Below the pieces are notes generated by a model. That model worked only from the letters and a program-made list of their open reading frames with translations. It searched no databases and was not told the DNA's origin. 5,845 bases of DNA, from the NCBI GenBank assembly GCA_002491245.1, contig DKVO01000005.1, positions 1,035-6,879 on the forward strand. The letters run 5' to 3'. A program made the translations under genes and the position numbers. This DNA is from Porphyromonadaceae bacterium UBA7176 (GTDB lineage Bacteria; Bacteroidota; Bacteroidia; Bacteroidales; Muribaculaceae). Below are positions 1 to 5,845 of this stretch, piece after piece. Positions within the stretch are counted from its first letter, which is position 1. Each line of letters opens with the position of its first letter.

Positions 1-58
1 GGAGCTCGAGTCTCCGACTCGGGCCAGCTATTGCAAGACAGTAGACAGACGCGGATGA
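1..58 (+). other. GC-rich left edge, possible 3' tail of an upstream gene
   Basis: These first bases are about 60% G+C, while the following 270 are strongly AT-rich, and the change falls at about position 55. A reading frame open from base 2 stops at TGA 56-58 and would give a short tail ending in YCKTVDRRG. A second frame, open from base 1, runs to TAA at 88-90, and a third stops at TAG 42-44. The match between the composition change and the TGA makes the first frame the best candidate for a gene end, but some 18 codons are too few to identify anything. The stretch could equally be the end of an RNA or plain intergenic sequence. No ATG is available on the minus strand here, so a divergent gene start is unlikely. 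Confidence 0.2.
4..24. repeat. Short inverted repeat (hairpin)
   Basis: GCTCGAGT at 4-11 pairs with ACTCGGGC at 17-24 across a five-base loop, giving eight pairs of which one is G-T. No run of T follows on the plus strand, so it is not a standard terminator in that direction. On the minus strand the sequence after the hairpin leaves the window. It may lie inside the end of an upstream gene or an upstream RNA. Its function is unknown. Confidence 0.4.
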
Positions 59-167
59 AAATGTGTTGTTGTTTGTTAAAATTTGAATAACCCTATCCTG
101 GTGCTTGAATTGTTGGTAAATGTGAAAACTTAAACTTAAATTAAAACAAATATTAATGAAGTGAAGC

Positions 168-202
168 TTTGGTGTGAATTTTAAAAACTTTATTTAAATT
201 TG
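168..202 (+). promoter_or_regulatory. Candidate Bacteroidota housekeeping-sigma promoter for susC/susD
   Basis: TAAATTTG at 195-202 is an exact match to the Bacteroidota -7 consensus TAnnTTTG. The nearest upstream TTTG, the -33 consensus, is at 168-171. This leaves a 23-base spacer, a little longer than the roughly 19-21 bases usually seen, so the -33 assignment is weak. Transcription would start near 207-210, giving a 5' untranslated leader of about 118 bases before the ATG at 327. A weaker alternative is TTTG at 72-75 with TATCCTGG at 94-101. This is a prediction from consensus only, and AT-rich DNA gives chance matches. Confidence 0.4.
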
Positions 203-247
203 CCACCATATAAGTGAGCCTGACAAAACAAATAAATAAAGTCTTTT
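183..247. repeat. Imperfect inverted repeat around the predicted promoter
   Basis: AAAAACTTTATTT at 183-195 is the reverse complement of the block at 234-247, apart from one extra C at 243. The arms form about 13 A-T-rich pairs, eight of them unbroken (188-195 with 234-241). The 38 bases between the arms hold most of the TAAATTTG element. The arms could be a regulator's two half-sites, a weak cruciform, or chance in an AT-rich region. The loop is much smaller than in known invertible promoters. Confidence 0.35.
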
Positions 248-326
248 TAACAAAACGAATATAAATCACATCTAACAAGTTGTAACCAAAACGAGTAGTA
301 ACTAACAACTCATTACATTCACTTCT

Positions 327-3300
327 ATGAGAAAGCATCTTTATGTGACAATGCTTCTGCTTGCCGGGATGGGCGTAGCCGGAACTATGCCGGCTTTTGC
401 CACTCCTGCTCCACAGACGCAAGGTCAAGCGGTAGCTGTTGTCAACGGTACCGTTCTCGATGAGAACAATGAGCCCGTCATCGGAGCCAGTGTGACGCAG
501 AAAGGTGTGCGCGGAAATGCCGTTGCCACCGACGCCTTCGGGCATTTTAAAATTAAAGTAGCGGTGGGCACTCCGCTCGAAATCACCTATGTAGGCTATA
601 AATCGATGACAATGGCCGCGAGCGCCGACATGGTAGTCTATCTACAGCCTACTACAGAAGCCCTCGAGCAACTCGTTGTCGTAGGTTATGGCAGTCAGAA
701 GCGCGCCAACCTGACAGGTGCTGTCTCAACTGTTGATGTAGACCGTACACTCGAAGGGCGTCCGTATCAGGACCTCTCGAAAGCCCTGCAAGGTGCAGTC
801 CCCGGTCTTACAATTACTTCCGGTTCCGGTACTCTCGACGAAGCCGCGTCGATTCGGATCCGTGGTGTCGGCACTTTGTCTAACTCCTCCTCGGGTAAGC
901 CCCTCATCGTTGTCGACGGTGTCGAGATGGACGACATGTCGTATCTCAACACTCAGGACATCGCATCCATATCAGTTCTCAAGGATGCCGCTTCGACAGC
1001 AATCTATGGTACTCGCGCTGCTTTCGGCGTAATCCTTATCCAGACCAAAGGTGCCGACAAGAAAGATAAGATTTCAGTCAAATACACCAATAACTTCGCG
1101 TGGGATCAGGCAACATATCTGCCGTCCTATCCTACAGTCCCTGAGCAGCTCAAGGCCGGTATCGCCGGTGTTCTCCGTGCTTCGGGCGAGCGTGCCAACG
1201 GATTTGGTATCTATTACGACGAACTGTTGCCCTACGCTGAACTGTGGGAACAGCAGAACCCCGGCAAGAAACTCGGCTACGGAGAGATGCGCCCCTATGT
1301 GGACAACGATAATGTGGGCGACTTCAAAGGCCCTAACGGACAGGCTCTCTACTATGCCAACTGGGATGTGGCCGGCATCTGGTTCAACAACGCGGCACCG
1401 TCGAACAGTCACAACCTCTCGCTCAACGGATCGTCGGGCAAGACACAGTACTATATGAACTTCGGCTACGACGGCAAACAGGGTCTTATGAACTTCAATC
1501 CCGACAAGATGCGCAAATACAACGCATCGATCAACGTCAACACCCAGATCACCAAGTGGCTGACAGCCGGAGCCCGTGTCAACTTCACCCGTAGTAACTA
1601 TTCGCGCCCCAATACTTACTGGACCAACCAGCTCAACACCGTATGGCGCTGGGGCTCATGGTTCGGCCCCTGGGGTACTATCGGTGGCGAAGACTTCCGT
1701 CTTATCGCCGACAGAAAGAATGCCCGTACACGCACTACTCAGACCGACATGCTGCGCATGACTGCATATCTCAAAGCCGACATAACAAAAGACCTCGTAC
1801 TTAATGCCGACTTCACTTACTGGACACGCTCGCGCAACGAAAAAGGCGGCGACGGATTTGTATACGGCATCAACTCGTGGAACCGCGACACCGAGGCCTC
1901 GATGATTGTTGACCAGACAAGTTCGTATACCGACCGCAGCAACTCTAAGCAGAACACCTGGAATATGAACGTATACGCAACCTACAACCATACTTGGAAC
2001 GACGCGCATACATTCACCGCTATGGCCGGTGTGAATGCCCAGAGCGAGCGCTACGACTACTTCATAGCCTCGCGCTCGAACCTCTACTCGGTCGACTACC
2101 CCGAACTCAATCTTGCCTTGGGTAGCCCGACGGTAGACTCGAAAGCCTGGCACAAAACCTATGCCGGCTATTTCGCCCGACTCAACTACAACTACAAAGA
2201 CAAATACCTCCTCGAAGTCAATGGCCGCTACGATGGCTCTTCGAGCTTCCCCAGCGGCAGCAAATGGGCTTTCTTCCCCTCGGTTTCGGCCGGTTACCGC
2301 ATTTCGCAGGAAGATTTCTGGGAACCGATCAACAAAACATGGTCTAACGCCAAACTCCGCTTCTCCTATGGCGAGGTCGGCAACGAGGACATCGACCTCT
2401 ATGCCTATCAGTCTTTGATTGCAAGCGTGTCTACCAGCAATTCATATTGGGTGTATGATCAAGGCGGACAGAAAGTGAACATGTTCGGAATGCCCACACT
2501 CGTATCGTCGTCGCTCACATGGGAGCGTATCCGCACTTGGGATGTTGGTTTCGACTTCGGCTTCTTCAACAACCAGCTCACGGCAACCTTCGACTGGTAC
2601 CAGCGCACCAACGCCAACATGCTTGCTCCGGCTCAGGAATTGCCCGGTAGTGTAGGCGCTCCTGCTCCTGTCGAGAATGCAGGCTCGCTGCGCACACGTG
2701 GATGGGAACTCTCTATTGGCTGGAACCACTCCTTCGGCGACTGGCAGGTATATGCCAATGCTTCGATTTCCGACGCAGTGACCGATATCACCAAGTGGCG
2801 CACCACTTCGCCCCTTATCAACGGCAACTACACCGGTGCCCGTTATGGCGATATATGGGGCTTCGAGACCGACCGCTACTTCACCGAAGCCGATTTCAAA
2901 GGCAAGGACAGCGACGGAAAGTGGATCTATGCCGATGGTGTTGCCGACCAGACCGGACTCCAGACCGGCACATTCGTATTTGGCCCCGGTGACATCAAAT
3001 ACAAGGATCTCAACGGCGACGGCGTGATAAACGGCGGCGACCCCAACATGAAAGATGCCGACGGCAACCTTGTACCTGTCGGTTCGGCCAACAATCACGG
3101 CGACTTGAAAGTGATCGGCAACACTCTGCCGCGCTATGAGTATAGCTTCCGCCTCGGAGCATCCTACAAAGGCTTCGACCTCGACCTTTTCTTCCAGGGT
3201 GTGGGCAAGCGCGACGTATGGACAACATCGCCCTTCAACTTCCCTCTCATGCGCTCTGCCGACCTCGCCGTATACGAAGGTCAGACATCCTATAACGTCT

Positions 3301-3719
3301 ACGACCCGGACAACGGTATCGTCAACATCAGTGAAGACAATAAATACCCCTGTCTCTATGCCGGTGTCAACGATGCAGGTACTGTGGCTAACATCGCCGA
3401 AGGCCGTCACAACTACTATCCGCAGACCAAGTACCTCATCAATCAGGCATATCTGCGTCTGAAAAACATTACTTTCGGCTACACTATCCCTTACGACATC
3501 ACAAAGAAAGCATACATCCAGAACCTGCGCGTATACTTCAGCTGCAACAATCCATGCCTCCTCTACAAAGGCAACGACCTCCCCGTCGATCCTGAAGTCA
3601 ACGCCGGTCAAGGATATGCGGTGTCGAATACCCAGATTTCAGGCCTGCGCAACGTATATTGGGGACGTACAATCCCGATGACCCGTACATTCTCGTTCGG
3701 CCTCCAGGTAACTTTCTAA
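327..3719 (+). CDS. SusC/RagA-family TonB-linked outer membrane receptor
   Basis: This is the outer-membrane channel of a SusCD complex. It imports a ligand, usually an oligosaccharide, into the periplasm with TonB-derived energy. The start at 327 gives a good signal peptide: basic MRKH, a hydrophobic core to about residue 19, and probable cleavage after AFA at 25. A carboxypeptidase-regulatory-like beta-sandwich follows (about 38-107; NGTVLDENNEPVIGASV, then DAFGHFKI). Next comes the TonB-box-like segment LEQLVVVGYG (113-122). The plug (about 125-242) carries IRIRGVGTL, PLIVVDGVE and the family signature from ISVLKDAAS through YGTRAAFGVILIQTK. The remainder is the barrel, ending in GLQVTF with the terminal Phe typical of outer-membrane proteins. 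Residues 894-905 (DLNGDGVINGGD) form an EF-hand-like, probably Ca-binding loop that is common in the family. The length of 1130 residues is slightly above the usual figure of about 1000. There is no N-terminal STN domain. The family is certain and the substrate is unknown. Confidence 0.97.
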   Translation: MRKHLYVTMLLLAGMGVAGTMPAFATPAPQTQGQAVAVVNGTVLDENNEPVIGASVTQKGVRGNAVATDAFGHFKIKVAVGTPLEITYVGYKSMTMAASADMVVYLQPTTEALEQLVVVGYGSQKRANLTGAVSTVDVDRTLEGRPYQDLSKALQGAVPGLTITSGSGTLDEAASIRIRGVGTLSNSSSGKPLIVVDGVEMDDMSYLNTQDIASISVLKDAASTAIYGTRAAFGVILIQTKGADKKDKISVKYTNNFAWDQATYLPSYPTVPEQLKAGIAGVLRASGERANGFGIYYDELLPYAELWEQQNPGKKLGYGEMRPYVDNDNVGDFKGPNGQALYYANWDVAGIWFNNAAPSNSHNLSLNGSSGKTQYYMNFGYDGKQGLMNFNPDKMRKYNASINVNTQITKWLTAGARVNFTRSNYSRPNTYWTNQLNTVWRWGSWFGPWGTIGGEDFRLIADRKNARTRTTQTDMLRMTAYLKADITKDLVLNADFTYWTRSRNEKGGDGFVYGINSWNRDTEASMIVDQTSSYTDRSNSKQNTWNMNVYATYNHTWNDAHTFTAMAGVNAQSERYDYFIASRSNLYSVDYPELNLALGSPTVDSKAWHKTYAGYFARLNYNYKDKYLLEVNGRYDGSSSFPSGSKWAFFPSVSAGYRISQEDFWEPINKTWSNAKLRFSYGEVGNEDIDLYAYQSLIASVSTSNSYWVYDQGGQKVNMFGMPTLVSSSLTWERIRTWDVGFDFGFFNNQLTATFDWYQRTNANMLAPAQELPGSVGAPAPVENAGSLRTRGWELSIGWNHSFGDWQVYANASISDAVTDITKWRTTSPLINGNYTGARYGDIWGFETDRYFTEADFKGKDSDGKWIYADGVADQTGLQTGTFVFGPGDIKYKDLNGDGVINGGDPNMKDADGNLVPVGSANNHGDLKVIGNTLPRYEYSFRLGASYKGFDLDLFFQGVGKRDVWTTSPFNFPLMRSADLAVYEGQTSYNVYDPDNGIVNISEDNKYPCLYAGVNDAGTVANIAEGRHNYYPQTKYLINQAYLRLKNITFGYTIPYDITKKAYIQNLRVYFSCNNPCLLYKGNDLPVDPEVNAGQGYAVSNTQISGLRNVYWGRTIPMTRTFSFGLQVTF

Positions 3720-3738
3720 AATATAACTACAGACCAGT

Positions 3739-5481
3739 ATGAAAAATATATATATCATCGGATGTCTGGCCGCCGGGCTCACGTTGGCGTCGTGCGACGA
3801 TTTCCTCGATAAGAGCCCTCTCGACCAGTTCCCCAACACCTCGGTTTACTGGAGCTCGCCGGCCAATGCCGAAGCGCAGACAAACCGTCTCTACAACAAT
3901 ATTCTCGGCTACGGCAACGGTCAGACACATGGAACGTTCTACTTCAACTTCCTCAACGACGATCAGGCCAGTCCGTCATTCGCCAACTGGACGTATATAA
4001 ATATTCCGGCGCAATCGTCGAGCTGGAACAGCCCGTTTGAGCAAATCCGCGGTTGCAACTACATCATCACCGGCGTCCGTTCGGGTAGCATGGCCGATAA
4101 CGATAAGAAAAAGTATGAGGGTATCGCCCGCTTCATGCGTGCCTACCAGTACTATCTCCTTGTCCGCGACTACGGCGATGTGCAGTGGATCAGCATTCCT
4201 GCCGGTGTTGCCGACACCGATGTTGTGTACGGCGCACGTACCAAACGCGATATCGTGATGGACTCGGTGCTCAACGATATCAATTATGCTGTCGCGACTA
4301 TCGGCGATGCCTCATCCAAGACCCGTTGGAGTTCGGCTGCCGCTGCCGCTCTCAAAGCTGAGATATGCCTCTTCGAGGGTACTTTCCGCAAATATTGCAC
4401 CGAGGCTGATAATAATCTTGCCCCCGACGCTTCGCGTTCGAAGAAGTATCTTGAGGAAGTGGAGAAAGCCTATGCCTTTATCAAGGCCAAGGGTTATTCG
4501 CTCAATCCTGAGTACGGCACAATTTACAACTCGCTCGACCTTAAAGACAACAACGAGGTGATCATGTGCAAGGCATACAGCCAGCCCGAGGCTTCGTTCG
4601 GTCACGGAACGATAGCGTACACAAACTCGACCTCTGTAATGTCGGGTATGAACAAAGACGCCTTCGACTCGTTCCTTTTCCTTGATGGTAAGCCTCTTGC
4701 AACCACCGGCATGGATACTTTCGATGGTGTGGAGATGCTCCCGAGCAAGGTCGCCGGAGTCCCCGGTCTCGTACCTTCGATCGCCAAAGCTCTTTCGACA
4801 CGCGATAAACGTCTTGCAGTCCTTCTCGACGAAGGTTTAGGCTTCGGCAACATCTTCTGGACGCGCTATGCCGGCAGCCCCAAGATGTGTTCGTCAACAG
4901 GTTATGTGGTGCATAAGTTCTATACCGATCAGCTCAGTAACTACAATCTGATGACAATCGGTCAGAACACCACCCAGGCGCCCATATTCTATCTTGCCCC
5001 GGTGCTCCTGGCTTATGCAGAAGCCCGTGCAGAGCTTGGTACTATAACTGCCCAGGATCTTGATGAGACCGTGAATGCCCTCAACAAACGCGGTGGTATC
5101 CCTGCTATGACTCTCACTCCTGATGCCGACCCGGCTAATACTTCGGGAATTTCTAATCTGCTTTGGGAGATACGTCGTTGCCGCCGTTGTGAACTTATGT
5201 TCGACAACTTCCGCTTCTATGACTTGGTGCGTTGGCATTGGCTCGACCGCCTCGACAGCAAGAAAAATCCCAAGATTTTCCTTGGCGCTAACGTGAGCGG
5301 CCTCGATATCTCGAAGTTCGACAACGGAGAAGTAGAGAAACTTGGTGCTACGCTCGATGGCGACTATATCCGTGTTACCCCCGGTATGGAACGTGAGTAT
5401 GCATCCAAATATTACCTCTTGCCTGTTCCGCAGGGACAAATTGGCCTTAACAGCAATCTGACCCAAAATCCGAACTGGTAA
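3739..5481 (+). CDS. SusD/RagB-family surface nutrient-binding lipoprotein
   Basis: This is the partner of the upstream SusC protein: a surface-exposed, mostly helical lipoprotein that caps the barrel and binds the ligand for import. The N-terminus is a lipoprotein signal with lipobox LASC, lipidated at Cys19. The acidic DD directly after the cysteine fits the Bacteroidota surface-export signal, and CDDFLDKSPLDQFP is the classic SusD opening. The N-terminal TPR-like helices include RFMRAYQYYLLVRDYGDVQW at about 132-151. The C-terminal SusD/RagB region includes AYAEARAELG (425-434), LNKRGGIP, and the IRRCRRCELMFDNFRFYDLVRW block (478-499), and it ends in YLLPVPQ...NLTQNPNW. At 580 residues it is slightly longer than most family members. 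It starts 19 bases after the susC stop, without a Shine-Dalgarno sequence, and is followed by a terminator, so the two genes form one transcript. An unusual point is Cys at 481, where many relatives have Glu. The ligand cannot be deduced. Confidence 0.96.
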   Translation: MKNIYIIGCLAAGLTLASCDDFLDKSPLDQFPNTSVYWSSPANAEAQTNRLYNNILGYGNGQTHGTFYFNFLNDDQASPSFANWTYINIPAQSSSWNSPFEQIRGCNYIITGVRSGSMADNDKKKYEGIARFMRAYQYYLLVRDYGDVQWISIPAGVADTDVVYGARTKRDIVMDSVLNDINYAVATIGDASSKTRWSSAAAAALKAEICLFEGTFRKYCTEADNNLAPDASRSKKYLEEVEKAYAFIKAKGYSLNPEYGTIYNSLDLKDNNEVIMCKAYSQPEASFGHGTIAYTNSTSVMSGMNKDAFDSFLFLDGKPLATTGMDTFDGVEMLPSKVAGVPGLVPSIAKALSTRDKRLAVLLDEGLGFGNIFWTRYAGSPKMCSSTGYVVHKFYTDQLSNYNLMTIGQNTTQAPIFYLAPVLLAYAEARAELGTITAQDLDETVNALNKRGGIPAMTLTPDADPANTSGISNLLWEIRRCRRCELMFDNFRFYDLVRWHWLDRLDSKKNPKIFLGANVSGLDISKFDNGEVEKLGATLDGDYIRVTPGMEREYASKYYLLPVPQGQIGLNSNLTQNPNW

Positions 5482-5505
5482 ATTATAGGACAAACATAAA
5501 TCGAG

Positions 5506-5539
5506 TGCGCAGTTACCTCGCGGTGGCTGCGCATTTTTT
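5506..5539 (+). terminator. Intrinsic terminator of the susC/susD operon
   Basis: TGCGCAGTTACC at 5506-5517 pairs with GGTGGCTGCGCA at 5522-5533 around the four-base loop TCGC. The 12-pair stem has two G-U pairs in its middle. Six T follow at 5534-5539. The structure begins 24 bases after the susD stop and is a textbook Rho-independent terminator for the plus strand. On the minus strand no clean T-run follows the hairpin, so it should work mainly for the SusCD transcript. Confidence 0.93.
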
Positions 5540-5689
5540 ATTCATGGTATTCATTAAGTCAAGGTACGCTTTGACGACGTTTTGGCTTTGGGCGGCGGAG
5601 TCGACTACCGCTTGCGTCTTCGATGACGTTGGTTTGGAAGTAGGGGTGTTTGTTGTTTGTGGTTTGGATGTTGGTGCGACATGACAAAC
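5513..5689 (-). pseudogene. Probable out-of-frame continuation of the convergent gene
   Basis: In the frame offset by one base from the entry at 5605-5845, coding-like sequence runs to TAA at 5513-5515. It holds a Thr/Ser/Pro/Lys-rich linker (TSKPQTTNTPTSKPTSSK) and then an amphipathic, helix-like end (VVDSAAQSQNVVKAYLDLMN). Upstream of about 5690 the same frame is arginine/proline-rich and looks like a shadow, although an ATG at 5749 is available. The simplest reading is one protein whose frame was broken by the loss of one base, or by a sequencing error, between about 5660 and 5690. I see no canonical slippery heptamer for programmed -1 frameshifting. Alternatives are a separate small gene from the ATG at 5749, or chance. 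The last seven codons lie inside the SusCD terminator hairpin. Confidence 0.35.
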
Positions 5690-5845
5690 TCCACTATCTC
5701 TTCGGGACTGGCGTCGGGGTCGATGAAGTGGACGGCCGGGGTGGTCCACCGTGGTGGTGGGGTCGGTACCGGGCAGGTCGGGTTGGTGTCGTAGTCCGAC
5801 GGCACACCGGGGTCGCGACCACGGATGTGGATGATGATGAAATTT
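5605..5845 (-). CDS. Partial unrecognised convergent protein (5' end beyond window)
   Basis: A minus-strand frame is open from the right edge of the window down to TAG at 5605-5607. The start lies outside. An internal GTG at 5805 is in frame but there is no reason to prefer it, because the reading is equally good upstream (FIIIHIRGRDPG). Coding evidence is a strong excess of C and G at third codon positions from the edge to about 5680. Within that part lie a proline-rich stretch (CPVPTPPPRW) and an acidic, helix-like segment (FIDPDASPEEIVEFVM). After about 5675 the third-position signal is lost and the tail becomes basic and shadow-like (RHRRRKR). This suggests the true frame changes here (see the entry at 5513-5689). 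I do not recognise the family and assign no function. It is convergent with the SusCD operon. Confidence 0.5.
   Translation of the reverse strand, partial: NFIIIHIRGRDPGVPSDYDTNPTCPVPTPPPRWTTPAVHFIDPDASPEEIVEFVMSHQHPNHKQQTPLLPNQRHRRRKR

Larger units (their letters stand above)
59..326 (+). promoter_or_regulatory. AT-rich promoter and leader region of the susC/susD operon
   Basis: This non-coding stretch is roughly 30% G+C and carries stop codons in all frames on the plus strand. It holds one good Bacteroidota-type promoter element and one imperfect inverted repeat, both listed separately. The bases just before the SusC ATG at 327 contain no Shine-Dalgarno-like GGAGG. They read CATTACATTCACTTCT, as is normal in Bacteroidota, where initiation relies little on such a motif. 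A short tandem ACTTAA repeat lies near 128-139. I see no riboswitch, RNA gene or small ORF that I can support. Confidence 0.6.

Noticed and set aside
1..10. Adjacent GAGCTC and CTCGAG sites resembling a cloning linker
   Set aside because: Ten bases at a window edge are too few to claim a vector remnant, and the sequence continues smoothly into a natural-looking hairpin.
1..27. 3' half of a tRNA (GGAG-CTCGAGT-CTCC T-arm followed by ACTCGGG)
   Set aside because: The loop begins with C instead of the conserved T. The acceptor spacing does not place a CCA end correctly, and the 5' half is outside the window. The competing eight-pair hairpin explains the bases better.
150..326. Antisense small RNA opposite the susC leader, as known for some Bacteroides uptake loci
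   Set aside because: The minus strand shows only near-matches to TAnnTTTG (for example AATATTTG), with no suitable TTTG upstream and no terminator, so the sequence gives no positive support.
153..545. Minus-strand frame of 130 codons across the leader and start of susC
   Set aside because: It spans the AT-rich promoter region and the signal-peptide and beta-sandwich coding part of susC. It has no recognisable motif and no promoter of its own that I could support.
2442..3611. Long open frame of 389 codons on the minus strand inside susC
   Set aside because: It is fully antisense to a certain gene. Its valine- and alanine-rich, motif-free protein is what the C-rich third codon positions of susC produce by mirroring.
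5640..5790. G-rich plus strand with many GG and GGGG runs, as a possible G-quadruplex
   Set aside because: The runs are mostly two G long with irregular spacing. They are explained by the proline- and threonine-rich, C-rich coding sequence on the other strand.

Overview
The window is a piece of a Bacteroidota chromosome, most likely order Bacteroidales. It is built around one SusC/SusD-type outer-membrane nutrient uptake pair. The phylum call rests on the pair itself (a TonB-linked SusC porin followed by a SusD lipoprotein), on the absence of Shine-Dalgarno sequences before both genes, and on a TAnnTTTG-type promoter element in the leader. The C-rich third codon positions and the wording of the two proteins suggest a Muribaculaceae-like or Prevotella-like gut bacterium. 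That last step is inference.

Layout. Positions 1-58 are GC-rich, contain a hairpin, and may be the tail of an upstream gene. Positions 59-326 are an AT-rich, non-coding promoter/leader region. Positions 327-3719 (+) encode the 1130-residue SusC-family receptor and 3739-5481 (+) the 580-residue SusD-family lipoprotein. The 19-base gap between them fits one transcript. A strong intrinsic terminator at 5506-5539 closes the operon. From 5845 leftwards on the minus strand a second, convergent gene enters from outside the window. Its reading frame appears to break by one base near 5660-5690, with coding-like sequence continuing in another frame to 5513. I do not recognise that protein.

How the genes work together. 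In the known family, SusD sits on the cell surface as a lid over the SusC barrel and captures a ligand, usually an oligosaccharide. SusC then imports it through the outer membrane using energy passed on by TonB-ExbBD. No glycoside hydrolase, surface glycan-binding protein or regulator lies inside the window, so the substrate cannot be named. SusC lacks the N-terminal STN signalling domain found in receptors paired with anti-sigma factors, so control probably comes from a regulator encoded elsewhere.

I found no convincing new biological system. The points most worth a second look are the apparently frameshifted convergent gene at the right edge, its overlap with the operon terminator, and an inverted repeat around the predicted susC promoter.
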